The notes under the pieces were generated by a model. The model searched no databases and had not been told where the DNA came from. It saw only the letters and a program-made list of their open reading frames with translations. From positions 1-15,768 of the forward strand of contig DUWA01000158.1 of NCBI GenBank assembly GCA_012840755.1: a stretch of DNA of 15,768 nt, in the 5' to 3' direction. This document shows positions 7,333 to 14,867 of the stretch, in pieces. Source of the DNA: Mycoplasmatota bacterium. Lineage in GTDB: Bacteria > Bacillota_I > Bacilli_A > RF39 > UBA660. Made by a program: the position numbers and the translations under genes. Numbering within the stretch: position 1 is the first letter of the stretch; the number at the start of each line of letters is the position of its first letter.

Positions 7333-8432
7333 TGCAAGAAAGTATGTTTTCCCAAATTGATTTTGGAGAGTTAAAAAACTATCTTATAGATGATGATATT
7401 ACGGATATTTCGTATAGTAATGGTGGTCAATTGTGGTTGAAAACTCTTTCAAAAGGTGTATACAGAGTTCCTGAACATGAAATTAATAATGCCGTTATAG
7501 AAAAATTGGCATTTCAGTGTGCAAACACAATGGGAAAAACATTTAATATGGCTCATCCTTTCCTCGATGCTGAGACTGCTGAACTTCGTTTTAACTTTGT
7601 TCATGAATCGATTGCTCGTAATGGGATAGCATTAGTTATACGTAAAACTCCAGCTAAAATTCGTTTAGAAAAAGAAAAAATCATTGCAGAGAAATATATA
7701 ACAGTAGATATACATGATTTTCTAGTAAAATGTGTTGAAGGACACTGTAATATTATTGTTTGTGGTGAAACTGGTAGTGGTAAAACTGAATTTGTTAAAT
7801 ACTTAGCTTCTAAAACAAAAGAAAACGAAAAAATCATTACTATTGAAGACACACTGGAACTTCATCTGGATAGAATTTTTCCTCATAGAGATATTGTAGC
7901 AATGAAAACAAATAATATTGCTTCTTATTCAGATGTATTAGTTACATGTATGCGTCAAAACCCAAAATGGATTTTATTATCGGAAGTACGTAGCGCTGAA
8001 GCGGTACAAGCAGTTCGAAACTCAATTTCTTCAGGACACTATATTTTATCAACAATACATGCCGATAAAGCTTCTTCTATTCCAAACCGTATGTATAGTT
8101 TACTTGAAACAAATCAAGACATAGACCAGTTTTTAAAATCTATTTATAGATATATACAAATAGGAGTTTATGTAAGAGGATATCAAGATAAACAAACGAA
8201 AAGGTTTGTACGTGAAATAGGTGAAGTAACAGAGTTTTATGTGACTAAAGATAACGAAGCTGTATATAATACAATTTATAAAAAAGGTATTGATGGTGAC
8301 ATTATTAGATCTAAACCAAGTAGCTATTTAATTGATTATCTTGAATCACAAGGTGTTCAAATTGATGATAATATGATAGATGTTGATCAAAATAAAAAAA
8401 GAGAAGATATACCTGAATTATTATTTGAATAA
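7332..8432 (+). CDS. cpaF: Tad pilus motor ATPase CpaF/TadA
   Basis: This 366-residue cytoplasmic secretion ATPase drives pilin assembly at the inner face of the membrane. The Walker A box is GETGSGKT (145-152, Lys151), the Asp box lies in ITIEDTLEL (169-177), the Walker B/Glu segment is WILLSEVRSAEAV (213-225) and the His box is STIHAD (240-245). The N-terminal domain (1-125) is the short form seen in CpaF and lacks extra modules. The C-terminus (about 310-366) is family-variable and highly charged. It overlaps cpaB by one base and is followed after 12 bases by tadB, which has a perfect AAAGGAGG site. The gene lies in the classic order cpaB-cpaF-tadB-tadC. Confidence 0.93.
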   Translation: MQESMFSQIDFGELKNYLIDDDITDISYSNGGQLWLKTLSKGVYRVPEHEINNAVIEKLAFQCANTMGKTFNMAHPFLDAETAELRFNFVHESIARNGIALVIRKTPAKIRLEKEKIIAEKYITVDIHDFLVKCVEGHCNIIVCGETGSGKTEFVKYLASKTKENEKIITIEDTLELHLDRIFPHRDIVAMKTNNIASYSDVLVTCMRQNPKWILLSEVRSAEAVQAVRNSISSGHYILSTIHADKASSIPNRMYSLLETNQDIDQFLKSIYRYIQIGVYVRGYQDKQTKRFVREIGEVTEFYVTKDNEAVYNTIYKKGIDGDIIRSKPSSYLIDYLESQGVQIDDNMIDVDQNKKREDIPELLFE

Positions 8433-8444
8433 AGGAGGAAATTT

Positions 8445-9347
8445 ATGAATGGAATAATGTTTTTACTCATTGGTTTTATAATTATATTCGTTGTTGTATA
8501 TAGAAAAAACAATGGGGAAAATGTATATAAATATATAGTTAAACAAACAAGTATTATTTATGAAAAATATGCTCCTTATTCATTTAAAGTGGTTAGAGAT
8601 AAAGTAAAAGAATTAGGGCAAGAATATACTCCTAGGCAACATACATTTCAAGTGATTATCTTTGCAGCGAGCGGAGCTGTTATTTCATACTTATATTTTT
8701 ATAACTTAATAATATCTGTATTTTATGTATTTGCTGCGGTTGCTGTTATACCATATCTAACTTATTTAAGATGTAAAAGAATATATAGTGAGTTTATTTT
8801 TGAACAAATTCAAGTTTATACAACAAATGCTATTATGGAATTCGCTACAACACAATCGTTTGTAAAATCATTAGAAGGTGTATATGAATCAGGAGTTTTG
8901 GAAGATCCTGTAAAATCAGATGTCAAAACAATGATAGATATGGCATATGAAAACGGAACGATAAATGAATCTCTCCAATACATGAACACGAAATATGATT
9001 ATTATATTATAAAGAATATGCATCAATTATTTTTACAAATAACTAATGAAGGCTCAAAAGATGCTAGTGAATCTTTAGAAAATATGTCGCAAGACATAGA
9101 TATGCTTGTTGAAAATGTATATCGTGATAGAATGGATAGAACTAATTTCCATAAAAAGTTTTTACAGTTTGGAATTATACTATACTTAATGGTGATGCTT
9201 GTACAAGTATTACTAGGTATAGACTCTTATATTAAAATGCTTGAAAATATACTTGTTCAATTACTATTACATGCTATAATCTTAGTGAATTCCTATTTTC
9301 TTCTAAGTGGAGAAAAATATTATAATGAGAATGTAGGTGCTGAATAA
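8445..9347 (+). CDS. tadB: Tad pilus inner-membrane platform protein TadB
   Basis: The 300-residue protein has the TadB layout: an N-terminal TM helix (3-20), a central hydrophobic pair (about 69-108), a long cytoplasmic helical T2SSF-like domain (about 115-235) with the tract SLENMSQDIDMLVENVYRDR, and two C-terminal TM helices (about 238-290). TadB and TadC together form the membrane platform on which the CpaF motor acts. The stop overlaps the ATG of tadC. The assignment rests on topology and gene order more than on strong sequence motifs, which are weak in this family. Confidence 0.8.
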   Translation: MNGIMFLLIGFIIIFVVVYRKNNGENVYKYIVKQTSIIYEKYAPYSFKVVRDKVKELGQEYTPRQHTFQVIIFAASGAVISYLYFYNLIISVFYVFAAVAVIPYLTYLRCKRIYSEFIFEQIQVYTTNAIMEFATTQSFVKSLEGVYESGVLEDPVKSDVKTMIDMAYENGTINESLQYMNTKYDYYIIKNMHQLFLQITNEGSKDASESLENMSQDIDMLVENVYRDRMDRTNFHKKFLQFGIILYLMVMLVQVLLGIDSYIKMLENILVQLLLHAIILVNSYFLLSGEKYYNENVGAE

Positions 9348-10129
9348 TGTTATTTATAGCAATAGGTGTAATTTTAATATTTGTGTTTCAAACTAATAAA
9401 ATTATTGATGCGAAAAAATTTATCTATGATGTAGAACCATATTTTAGATTTATGATGGAAAGTGATTATAAATTTCTTCTAACTGTAAAATATAAGGGAG
9501 ATATAGATGTAGAAAAACTATATCAACAACGTGTAAGAAACGGTATTGTTGGTATACTATGTATGATATTAATATTTTTAAGTAATCTTACTTTTGTTAA
9601 CATACTAATTTCTTTTATAGTAGGATTTGCATTATTTAAGATGCCTTATATGCAATTAAAAAACTACTATAAAGCAAACTTGCATTATATAAATTTAATG
9701 CTTCCGTATTATTTGAAAAGTTTAGAAATATTAATACAACATTATACTGTTCCAATTGCTCTATCTAAGTCAATTGAAACAGCGCCCGATGTATTTAAAC
9801 CAGGCTTAGTTAGATTAATTTCTAAAATTGAATCAGGTGATCAAACAGTAGATCCGTATATGGATTTTGCCAAAGAATATCCAGTTAGGGATTCTATGCG
9901 AATGATGAGGCTTTTATACCGTTTGGGATTAGGTTCACAAGAAAGCAAACAAGAACAATTAATGATGTTCTCTAGAACTATATCATCACTACAAAATAAA
10001 GCACGTGAGCAAAAATATAAAGAACGTTTAGAAAAAATGGAAAATAAAACAATGATGATGCTGATGTGTACAGGTGGTGGAATATTATTCCTATTAATGG
10101 TATCAATGATGATGATGATGAATATATAA
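9347..10129 (+). CDS. tadC: Tad pilus inner-membrane platform protein TadC
   Basis: The 260-residue partner of TadB has an N-terminal TM helix (1-15), a hydrophobic pair (about 66-101), a cytoplasmic T2SSF-like helical region (about 105-235) with LPYYLKSLEILIQHYTVPIA and a C-terminal TM helix (about 236-258). It is slightly shorter than typical TadC. The last codons are unusual, with five consecutive ATG codons (10106-10120) just before the end, giving MMMMMNI. It is the last gene of the first pilus transcription unit. No terminator is obvious in 10130-10160, so some read-through into the pilin gene is possible. Confidence 0.8.
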   Translation: MLFIAIGVILIFVFQTNKIIDAKKFIYDVEPYFRFMMESDYKFLLTVKYKGDIDVEKLYQQRVRNGIVGILCMILIFLSNLTFVNILISFIVGFALFKMPYMQLKNYYKANLHYINLMLPYYLKSLEILIQHYTVPIALSKSIETAPDVFKPGLVRLISKIESGDQTVDPYMDFAKEYPVRDSMRMMRLLYRLGLGSQESKQEQLMMFSRTISSLQNKAREQKYKERLEKMENKTMMMLMCTGGGILFLLMVSMMMMMNI

Positions 10130-10161
10130 ATGTAAATACTTTGAAAATAAAATATAATTTA

Positions 10162-10190
10162 TTGAAATATATATAGGCTCATGCTATAAT
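10162..10190 (+). promoter_or_regulatory. Very strong promoter of the small pilin gene
   Basis: TTGAAA (10162-10167), a 17-bp spacer and a perfect TATAAT (10185-10190) preceded by TGC (extended -10) make this the closest match to consensus in the window. Such a promoter inside the locus, right before the putative major pilin, fits the need for far more pilin than assembly machinery. Confidence 0.8.
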
Positions 10191-10210
10191 TTAGATATAT
10201 AAACGAAAAG

Positions 10211-10223
10211 AAAGGATGGTGAT
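10211..10223 (+). promoter_or_regulatory. Ribosome binding site of the small pilin gene
   Basis: AAAGGATGGTGAT is the full Shine-Dalgarno complement AAAGGAGGTGAT with one T inserted after AAAGGA. Either half can pair with 16S rRNA, and the ATG follows three bases after the site. Confidence 0.6.
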
Positions 10224-10226
10224 AAA

Positions 10227-10451
10227 ATGAAAGAAGCTGCAGGAGAAGCAAACATGACAGTAATTACAATTCTACTTATTGCCATAGTAGCGGCTGTTGC
10301 TACGCCTCTTATTACAAATTTGATGAGCTCATCAGCAAAAAAAACATGTTGTACAAACGCTGGTGGAAGATGGGCAGGAAATAATTGCACAGATGGTGGA
10401 AATACTTATTATGATGCAAGTACATATACTGATTGCATAAGTAATCTATAA
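10227..10451 (+). CDS. Small Flp-like pilin, probable major pilin
   Basis: The 74-residue protein has a short start (MKEAAGEANM) leading into a hydrophobic helix (about 10-31), then a small C-terminal part with Cys41, Cys42, Cys54 and Cys65. The size and layout match Flp-type pilins of Tad systems. A typical prepilin peptidase site (Gly followed by Glu at +5) is not present; the Gly6-Glu7 bond is the best candidate, giving a leader of six residues. A strong promoter and RBS precede it, as expected for the main fibre subunit. The four Cys could form disulphides in the exposed part. Its function is inferred from position, size and expression signals. Confidence 0.75.
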   Translation: MKEAAGEANMTVITILLIAIVAAVATPLITNLMSSSAKKTCCTNAGGRWAGNNCTDGGNTYYDASTYTDCISNL

Positions 10452-10467
10452 ATAAAAGGAGTGTTTT

Positions 10468-10890
10468 ATGAGAGAAAGTATAGGAGGAGCATTTACATTG
10501 AATTTTATTGCTATATTCATTATTTTAGTATTTGCCCTTCTTGCCGGAACTCTAAGTTATACTAAAGCATTTAGGGTGAATTCTAAAATTGCAAATGCTA
10601 TTGAAAAATATGAAGGATACAATCTACTTGCTAAAGAAGAGATTGATAGCGTATTGACAAATTATGGTTATCTAAGTGGTAAAGGCAAAAGTTGTTCTAC
10701 AAAGAAAAGCGGTGGGACATTAGTTACTTTACCTGATCAAAATTATGAATACTGTATTTATTATAACGATGAGGGTGGAAGATACTATAGTTATGGAGTG
10801 GTTACATATATGATTATAGAGTTACCAGTAATCAGTGGGGCTATTAAAATTCCGATATTCTCTAAAACAAATAGAATATATAGATTTTAA
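10468..10890 (+). CDS. Minor pilin-like (TadE/F-type) protein, first of a tandem pair
   Basis: The 140-residue protein opens MRESIGGAF and continues as a TM helix (about 9-30), then a predicted helix (34-65) containing IEKYEGYN, a loop with Cys74, and a beta-rich part with a Tyr-rich YEYCIYYNDEGG segment. It is clearly paralogous to the next gene: both share MRESIG, L(A/V)G(T/S)LSY, AIEKYEGYN or its variant, GY and the CSxxSGG-type loop. It lies 16 bases after the small pilin with an AAAGGAG site, so the two are co-transcribed. It is probably a minor pilin or pilus tip component; no catalytic motif is visible. Confidence 0.7.
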   Translation: MRESIGGAFTLNFIAIFIILVFALLAGTLSYTKAFRVNSKIANAIEKYEGYNLLAKEEIDSVLTNYGYLSGKGKSCSTKKSGGTLVTLPDQNYEYCIYYNDEGGRYYSYGVVTYMIIELPVISGAIKIPIFSKTNRIYRF

Positions 10891-10905
10891 AGGATAGTGA
10901 TATAA

Positions 10906-11334
10906 ATGAGAGAATCTATTGGCTCATCATTTTTGGTTAACGTAATAATTGTATTTGTTGCTGTGATGATGCTTTTACTTGTGGGTTCTTTGAGTTATTC
11001 AAGAACCTTTAAAATTAAAAATAAAATAATAGATATTATTGAAAAGTATGAAGGATATAACGCTAGTGCTGCTAATGAAATAGAAGAGCTTTTGTCTAAC
11101 ATGGGATATAAAGTTAATGCATATGGAAAACAAAAGTGTGATACAAGTAGCGGTGGAGAGGCATTAAATGATTACTCTAGTAACTATAGGTATTGCGTTA
11201 TAGAATATTCATCATCACGTGGAGTTTATTATGGAGTGACAGCTTATATTTATTTTGAGATTCCACTTTTAAATAATGTGTTAGAGTTTCCTATTTATGG
11301 AGAAACCAAGACTTTTTATGATATGACAAATTAA
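10906..11334 (+). CDS. Minor pilin-like (TadE/F-type) protein, second of a tandem pair
   Basis: The 142-residue paralogue of the preceding protein starts MRESIGSSF and has a TM helix (about 9-30), then IEKYEGYN (44-51) and a C-terminal beta-rich domain ending FPIYGETKTF, parallel to IPIFSKTNRI of its neighbour. The two have diverged well beyond recent duplication but align over their full length. The ribosome site (AGGATAGTGAT) is weaker than those of its neighbours. It lies 15 bases after its paralogue and 14 bases before the TadZ-like gene, and is probably a second minor pilin that partners the first. Confidence 0.7.
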   Translation: MRESIGSSFLVNVIIVFVAVMMLLLVGSLSYSRTFKIKNKIIDIIEKYEGYNASAANEIEELLSNMGYKVNAYGKQKCDTSSGGEALNDYSSNYRYCVIEYSSSRGVYYGVTAYIYFEIPLLNNVLEFPIYGETKTFYDMTN

Positions 11335-11348
11335 GAGGAGATGGTAGA

Positions 11349-12287
11349 ATGAATGTTATAATATCTAATGTTAATCAGAGAATGCTCGATGAACTTAATA
11401 TAGATGTTATAAAAAGAATGAATGGAGAATATGATGTCGATGATATTATAAGTCAGTTCCAACATTATTTTTTTCAAAGAATGATTCTGGATATAACAGC
11501 TTTAAAAAATTATAAAGATATAACAACATTACAAAAGTTATCTATTGCACTTAATATGGATAAGATTATTCTATTGTTAGACGATTCTGAAGAAAGTACA
11601 TCTCCTGGATATTTATCTAAATTAATATCAATTGGTATTTATAATTTTACAAAGAATCTAGAAGGAATAATGTATTTATATAATAATCCAAATACTTATA
11701 GAGATGTTGCTCAATATCATCAATTAGAGCCTGTTGTTAATAATATTGTTAAAACAGCTGAGATTAGACAAAAAGGAACTATTGTTATTGGAATTAAAAA
11801 TGTCACTAAGCAAGCCGGTGCAACCTCTTTAATTTATATGTTAAAAAAACAATTGGAAAAAAATTATTCAATTTTAGCATATGAAATAGACAGAAAAGAT
11901 TTTGCTTTTTTCAAAGATAAAAACATGATAAGTATACAATCTGGACAACTGGCTAGTGAAATTATTAAAAATAATAAAATAGATATTATATTAGTAGATA
12001 TAAATAATAGTATGGAGGCAGAGTATTTGGTACATGAAACTATATATTTGATTGAGCCTTCTATTATAAAGTTAAACAGGTTAATGGCTATTGATCCGAG
12101 ATGTTTTGCTAAATATAAAGATAAAAAGGTTGTTTTAAATAAAAGTTTACTAACTTCTAAAGATGTAAGTGATTTTGAATATGAATCAAGACTGAAGGTG
12201 TTTTTTAACATGCCACCTTTAAATGATAGGAGTAAGGAAAACCCATCTTTAAGTGATTTTATCAGAAAACTTGGTCTAAGCAAATGA
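11349..12287 (+). CDS. tadZ: TadZ/CpaE-like pilus localisation protein with degenerate P-loop
   Basis: The 312-residue cytoplasmic protein has an N-terminal receiver-like domain (about 1-125, ILLLDDSE near 74-81 and a SIGIYNFTKN segment near 94-103) followed by a ParA/MinD-like domain (about 142-312). This is the domain order of TadZ/CpaE, which places the Tad machine at specific cell sites. The P-loop position reads IKNVTKQAGATSL (149-161), where a working deviant Walker A would read KGGxGKT, so the P-loop Lys is replaced by Ala158. ILVDI (214-218) fits the Walker B strand. Atypical TadZ proteins are known in gut Bacillota. TGA ends the gene, showing the standard code. Confidence 0.75.
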   Translation: MNVIISNVNQRMLDELNIDVIKRMNGEYDVDDIISQFQHYFFQRMILDITALKNYKDITTLQKLSIALNMDKIILLLDDSEESTSPGYLSKLISIGIYNFTKNLEGIMYLYNNPNTYRDVAQYHQLEPVVNNIVKTAEIRQKGTIVIGIKNVTKQAGATSLIYMLKKQLEKNYSILAYEIDRKDFAFFKDKNMISIQSGQLASEIIKNNKIDIILVDINNSMEAEYLVHETIYLIEPSIIKLNRLMAIDPRCFAKYKDKKVVLNKSLLTSKDVSDFEYESRLKVFFNMPPLNDRSKENPSLSDFIRKLGLSK

Positions 12288-12308
12288 GAAAAGTATAAAT
12301 TTTATGTA

Positions 12309-12341
12309 AAAAGGGGAATAATTATTTATTATTCTTTTTTG
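12309..12341 (+). terminator. Terminator of the pilin-tadZ unit
   Basis: GAATAAT (12316-12322) pairs with ATTATTC (12328-12334) around TATTT. The stem extends outward through three G-T wobble pairs and several A-T pairs (AAAAAGGG with CTTTTTT), which also provides the U tract. It separates the Tad locus from the following membrane-protein genes. Confidence 0.7.
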
Positions 12342-12344
12342 TTG

Positions 12345-12353
12345 TGTTATAAT
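12345..12353 (+). promoter_or_regulatory. Extended -10 promoter of the 12377 gene
   Basis: TGTTATAAT provides a perfect TATAAT (12348-12353) with the TGn extension. The -35 region (TTTATT at 17 bp) is poor and lies in the preceding terminator. Start of transcription is near 12360, just before the AGGAGG ribosome site at 12368-12373. Confidence 0.6.
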
Positions 12354-12376
12354 AAATATATTATTTAGGAGGATTT

Positions 12377-13276
12377 ATGAAAGATATTTTCAATAAAAAG
12401 TTATATATTTTTCTATTTATAGTTGGCTTTTTTATGTTTGCTGACAATACATTAGCACTTACTTGTGAATATAACCTAACTGAGGCATCGCAAAATGCAA
12501 ATGTGAATAAAATTAAATTTGATATATCTAGCAATTCCGTTTTCAAAATTTATGAAGATAACAAAATTGTTTGTGATGGTGGAAGTGATATGAGATGTTC
12601 CGCTTCATATGCAGTTGCTAAAATGGTAGATATCAATAAATGTTTTGATTATATAACAAGAAATTTCCAAAGTAGTTTGATATCTTATAGTGCAGGAACT
12701 GTTGCTAATCATAATTATACATTGTCAACTTTAAAAGAAGTGTCTTGTTCATTTAGTGCACGAAAAAGTGGTTATGAACTAGTAGCAGTAAGATGTATTA
12801 ATGATAAATGTACACTTAGGAACGATGGGAATGTTATTGTATTTTCAACAAAACCATGTGATAAATATAGATATTTAAATTATGATGGTTCACAATATTT
12901 ATTAACGGATGACCCGAACTCAACTCATATAAGTTACTTATATAAACAAGATCTATCTAAAAAGGTTTCTTGCATGGGTATTGACAATATACCAATTAGA
13001 CTACCCAACATTACGAGTAAAATTGTAAATATTATAAAAATAATAGTTCCTGTTATTTTAATAGTAATAGGAATGGTTGATATAGCTAAATCAGTAATGT
13101 CTCAAAAAGATGATGAAATTAAAAAAGGGCAAAAAATATTTATTAAAAGATTAACTACAGCCGCATTGATATTTTTTGTTATAGTAATTACACAGACAAT
13201 AATTAATTTAGTTGCTGGAAATGAAGCTCAATCAATAATAGACTGTATGAATTGCTTTTTGAATAATAAGTGCTAG
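12377..13276 (+). CDS. Exported Cys-rich protein with a C-terminal two-helix membrane module
   Basis: I know no name for this 299-residue protein. It has a signal peptide (1-28, likely cleavage after LA before LTC) and an ectodomain with many Cys (30, 66, 74, 89, 124, 140, 145, 161). It then carries the shared module of this cluster: Cys199, RLP (208-210), TM1 (about 216-238), the loop QKDDEIKKG (243-251), TM2 (about 260-280) and a tail with Cys290, Cys293 and Cys299. With the ectodomain outside, the charged loop is cytoplasmic and the Cys tail is outside. The two-helix layout resembles VirB2/TrbC pilins of type IV secretion. The gene has its own promoter and leads an operon with 13292. Role unknown, probably at the cell surface. 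Confidence 0.7.
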   Translation: MKDIFNKKLYIFLFIVGFFMFADNTLALTCEYNLTEASQNANVNKIKFDISSNSVFKIYEDNKIVCDGGSDMRCSASYAVAKMVDINKCFDYITRNFQSSLISYSAGTVANHNYTLSTLKEVSCSFSARKSGYELVAVRCINDKCTLRNDGNVIVFSTKPCDKYRYLNYDGSQYLLTDDPNSTHISYLYKQDLSKKVSCMGIDNIPIRLPNITSKIVNIIKIIVPVILIVIGMVDIAKSVMSQKDDEIKKGQKIFIKRLTTAALIFFVIVITQTIINLVAGNEAQSIIDCMNCFLNNKC

Positions 13277-13291
13277 ATATAGGGGGTTTTT

Positions 13292-14383
13292 ATGAAAAAA
13301 ATAGATAGTAAAGCTTATAAAAAATTATTTTTATCTTTAGTAATAGTAATTGCATCATTTGTGCTGATATTTTTAGGAATATATATATATAAGAGTATTA
13401 CTGAGAGAAATGTTTCTTATGAAAAACTTGAATCTATGATGTTGAATGCTGCTAAAAGATATTTTGATAGTGAAGGTCTTCCTGATGTTGATGGACAAAC
13501 AAAAGAAGTATCAATTCCAAATTTAGTTAGTAGTGGTTATTTAAAATCGTTGGATAAACTTACTAATGATACTACTTGTAGTGGATATGTGAAAGTTAAT
13601 AATAATGGAGGTTATAATTTATTTATACCATATTTAAAATGTAAAGATTATAAAACTAAAACTTTATCAGATGCAATAAAGTCTAATATAACAACTAGTG
13701 GTGCTGGTTTATATGAAATTAATAATGAGTATGTTTTTAAGGGCGAATTTGTTTCAAATTATGTTAAATTTGCAAATTCAATATGGCGAATTATAAAAAT
13801 TGATAAAGATAATAATATCAGGTTAATAAGAACTAAGAGATTAGAAAACAATGAACCATGGGATGATAGATACAATACTTCTAAAAATGCTAATGTTGGT
13901 ATAAATATATATAACGTTAGTAGAATCAAGGAAAAACTTAATAGTGTTTATAATAACCCTAAAATATTTACAGAGAATGATAAGAAACATATCGTATCAT
14001 CAAATGTGTGTGTTGGAAAAAGAAGTCTTAACAATCCGTCGTTAAACAACACTGATTTATGTAGTGAAGTAGTTGAAAATCAATTTTTGTCATTAGTTGA
14101 TATAACAGAATATTATAATGCGAGTTTAGATTCTGATTGTAAAAGTTTGAATGATTTATCATGCCAAAATTATAATTATTTCACTGATTTTTATGTTTCT
14201 GGTTGGACTACTACTGCTGTTTTAGAGAACACCTATGAGGTTTATAAAACTATACTAGGAGAGCCATGTAAAAATAATGCATATGAACAAAATTATTTTT
14301 ATATAGTTTTACATGTTAGTGGAAACGAAAAACATCTAAGTGGTAGCGGGACATCAGAAGATCCTTTTATAATTGAAGAGTAA
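13292..14383 (+). CDS. Membrane-anchored surface protein with pseudopilin-like N-terminus
   Basis: The 363-residue protein has a basic N-terminus, one TM helix (12-34) and an amphipathic region (YEKLESMMLNAAKRYFDSEG) followed by IPNLVSSGYL and CSGYVKV (96-102). This series recalls pseudopilins of the GspG type. The large extracellular domain contains the tract VFKGEFVSNYVKFANSIWRI (148-167), then EPWDDRYN and a C-terminal WTTTAV...LSGSGTSEDPFII. Similar FxG...WRI segments occur in surface proteins of gut Bacillota, so a ligand-binding or adhesin role is plausible but not shown. It contains eight or more Cys. It follows the 12377 gene by 15 bases behind AGGGGG and is probably co-transcribed. 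Confidence 0.65.
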   Translation: MKKIDSKAYKKLFLSLVIVIASFVLIFLGIYIYKSITERNVSYEKLESMMLNAAKRYFDSEGLPDVDGQTKEVSIPNLVSSGYLKSLDKLTNDTTCSGYVKVNNNGGYNLFIPYLKCKDYKTKTLSDAIKSNITTSGAGLYEINNEYVFKGEFVSNYVKFANSIWRIIKIDKDNNIRLIRTKRLENNEPWDDRYNTSKNANVGINIYNVSRIKEKLNSVYNNPKIFTENDKKHIVSSNVCVGKRSLNNPSLNNTDLCSEVVENQFLSLVDITEYYNASLDSDCKSLNDLSCQNYNYFTDFYVSGWTTTAVLENTYEVYKTILGEPCKNNAYEQNYFYIVLHVSGNEKHLSGSGTSEDPFIIEE

Positions 14384-14409
14384 AGTTATTTACATTTTTA
14401 AAGAATTTA

Positions 14410-14438
14410 TTGACAAAAAAATAAATAAATAGTATTAT
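14410..14438 (+). promoter_or_regulatory. Consensus-like promoter of the 14462 gene
   Basis: A perfect TTGACA (14410-14415) and TATTAT (14433-14438) are separated by 17 bp. A TATAAT at 14438-14443 also exists, but its 22-bp spacing is too long. Start of transcription is near 14445, with GGAGG following at 14450-14454. Confidence 0.7.
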
Positions 14439-14461
14439 ATAATTGTTTAGGAGGAATATAT

Positions 14462-14839
14462 ATGTATGCAAATTTATTATCTTTAGATACAAATCTTAAT
14501 TATACTTGTGGCAGTGGAACAGGTTTTGTTTTCTCAGGAGTTTTACCACAAACTGTTTCTACAATTGTAACAATTATTAAAATAGCTATACCAATATTAT
14601 TAATTATTTTTGGTATGCTTGACTTAGGGAAAGCGGTTATTGCACAAAAAGATGATGAAATTAAAAAAGGACAACAAACTTTTATCAAAAGACTTATTGC
14701 AGCTGCAGTAGTGTTCTTTGTAGTAGTAGTTGTACAATTAGTTGTTGGTCTGGTAGCTGGAGCTTCAAAAGACAGTATATCAAAATGTATAGATTGCTTT
14801 ATATCTGGAAATGATCAAAGCTGTACAATAGCGAAATAG
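14462..14839 (+). CDS. Two-helix membrane protein, VirB2/TrbC-like, stand-alone copy of the shared module
   Basis: The 125-residue protein is almost entirely the module found at the C-terminus of the 12377 protein and of the truncated 14956 protein: Cys16, VLP (27-29), TM1 (about 34-55), AQKDDEIKKG (61-70), FIKRL, TM2 (about 77-99) and a tail with Cys109, Cys112 and Cys121. It has no signal peptide and no ectodomain; the charged, Lys-rich loop predicts cytoplasmic placement with both ends outside. Its own strong promoter and terminator suggest it may be produced in excess over its longer relatives, as a main subunit would be. The similarity to VirB2/TrbC pilins is structural (two helices, short polar loop) and not certain as homology. 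Confidence 0.7.
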   Translation: MYANLLSLDTNLNYTCGSGTGFVFSGVLPQTVSTIVTIIKIAIPILLIIFGMLDLGKAVIAQKDDEIKKGQQTFIKRLIAAAVVFFVVVVVQLVVGLVAGASKDSISKCIDCFISGNDQSCTIAK

Positions 14840-14867
14840 TAATTTATTTACAAATGCTTTATAAAAT

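Noticed and set aside
11864..12283. Open frame of 139 codons on the minus strand inside tadZ
   Set aside because: It is the shadow of a well-supported gene, lacks a ribosome site and has no recognisable product. The same holds for shorter minus-strand frames at 1767, 3824, 6423, 7601, 10184, 12361 and 14500.
12240..12287. Mycoplasma-type code (TGA as Trp), considered because of the low GC content
   Set aside because: TGA ends the TadZ-like gene at a sensible place and tryptophans in conserved motifs are encoded by TGG.
14438..14443. TATAAT as the -10 of the 14462 promoter
   Set aside because: Spacing to TTGACA would be 22 bp; TATTAT at 14433 gives 17 bp.
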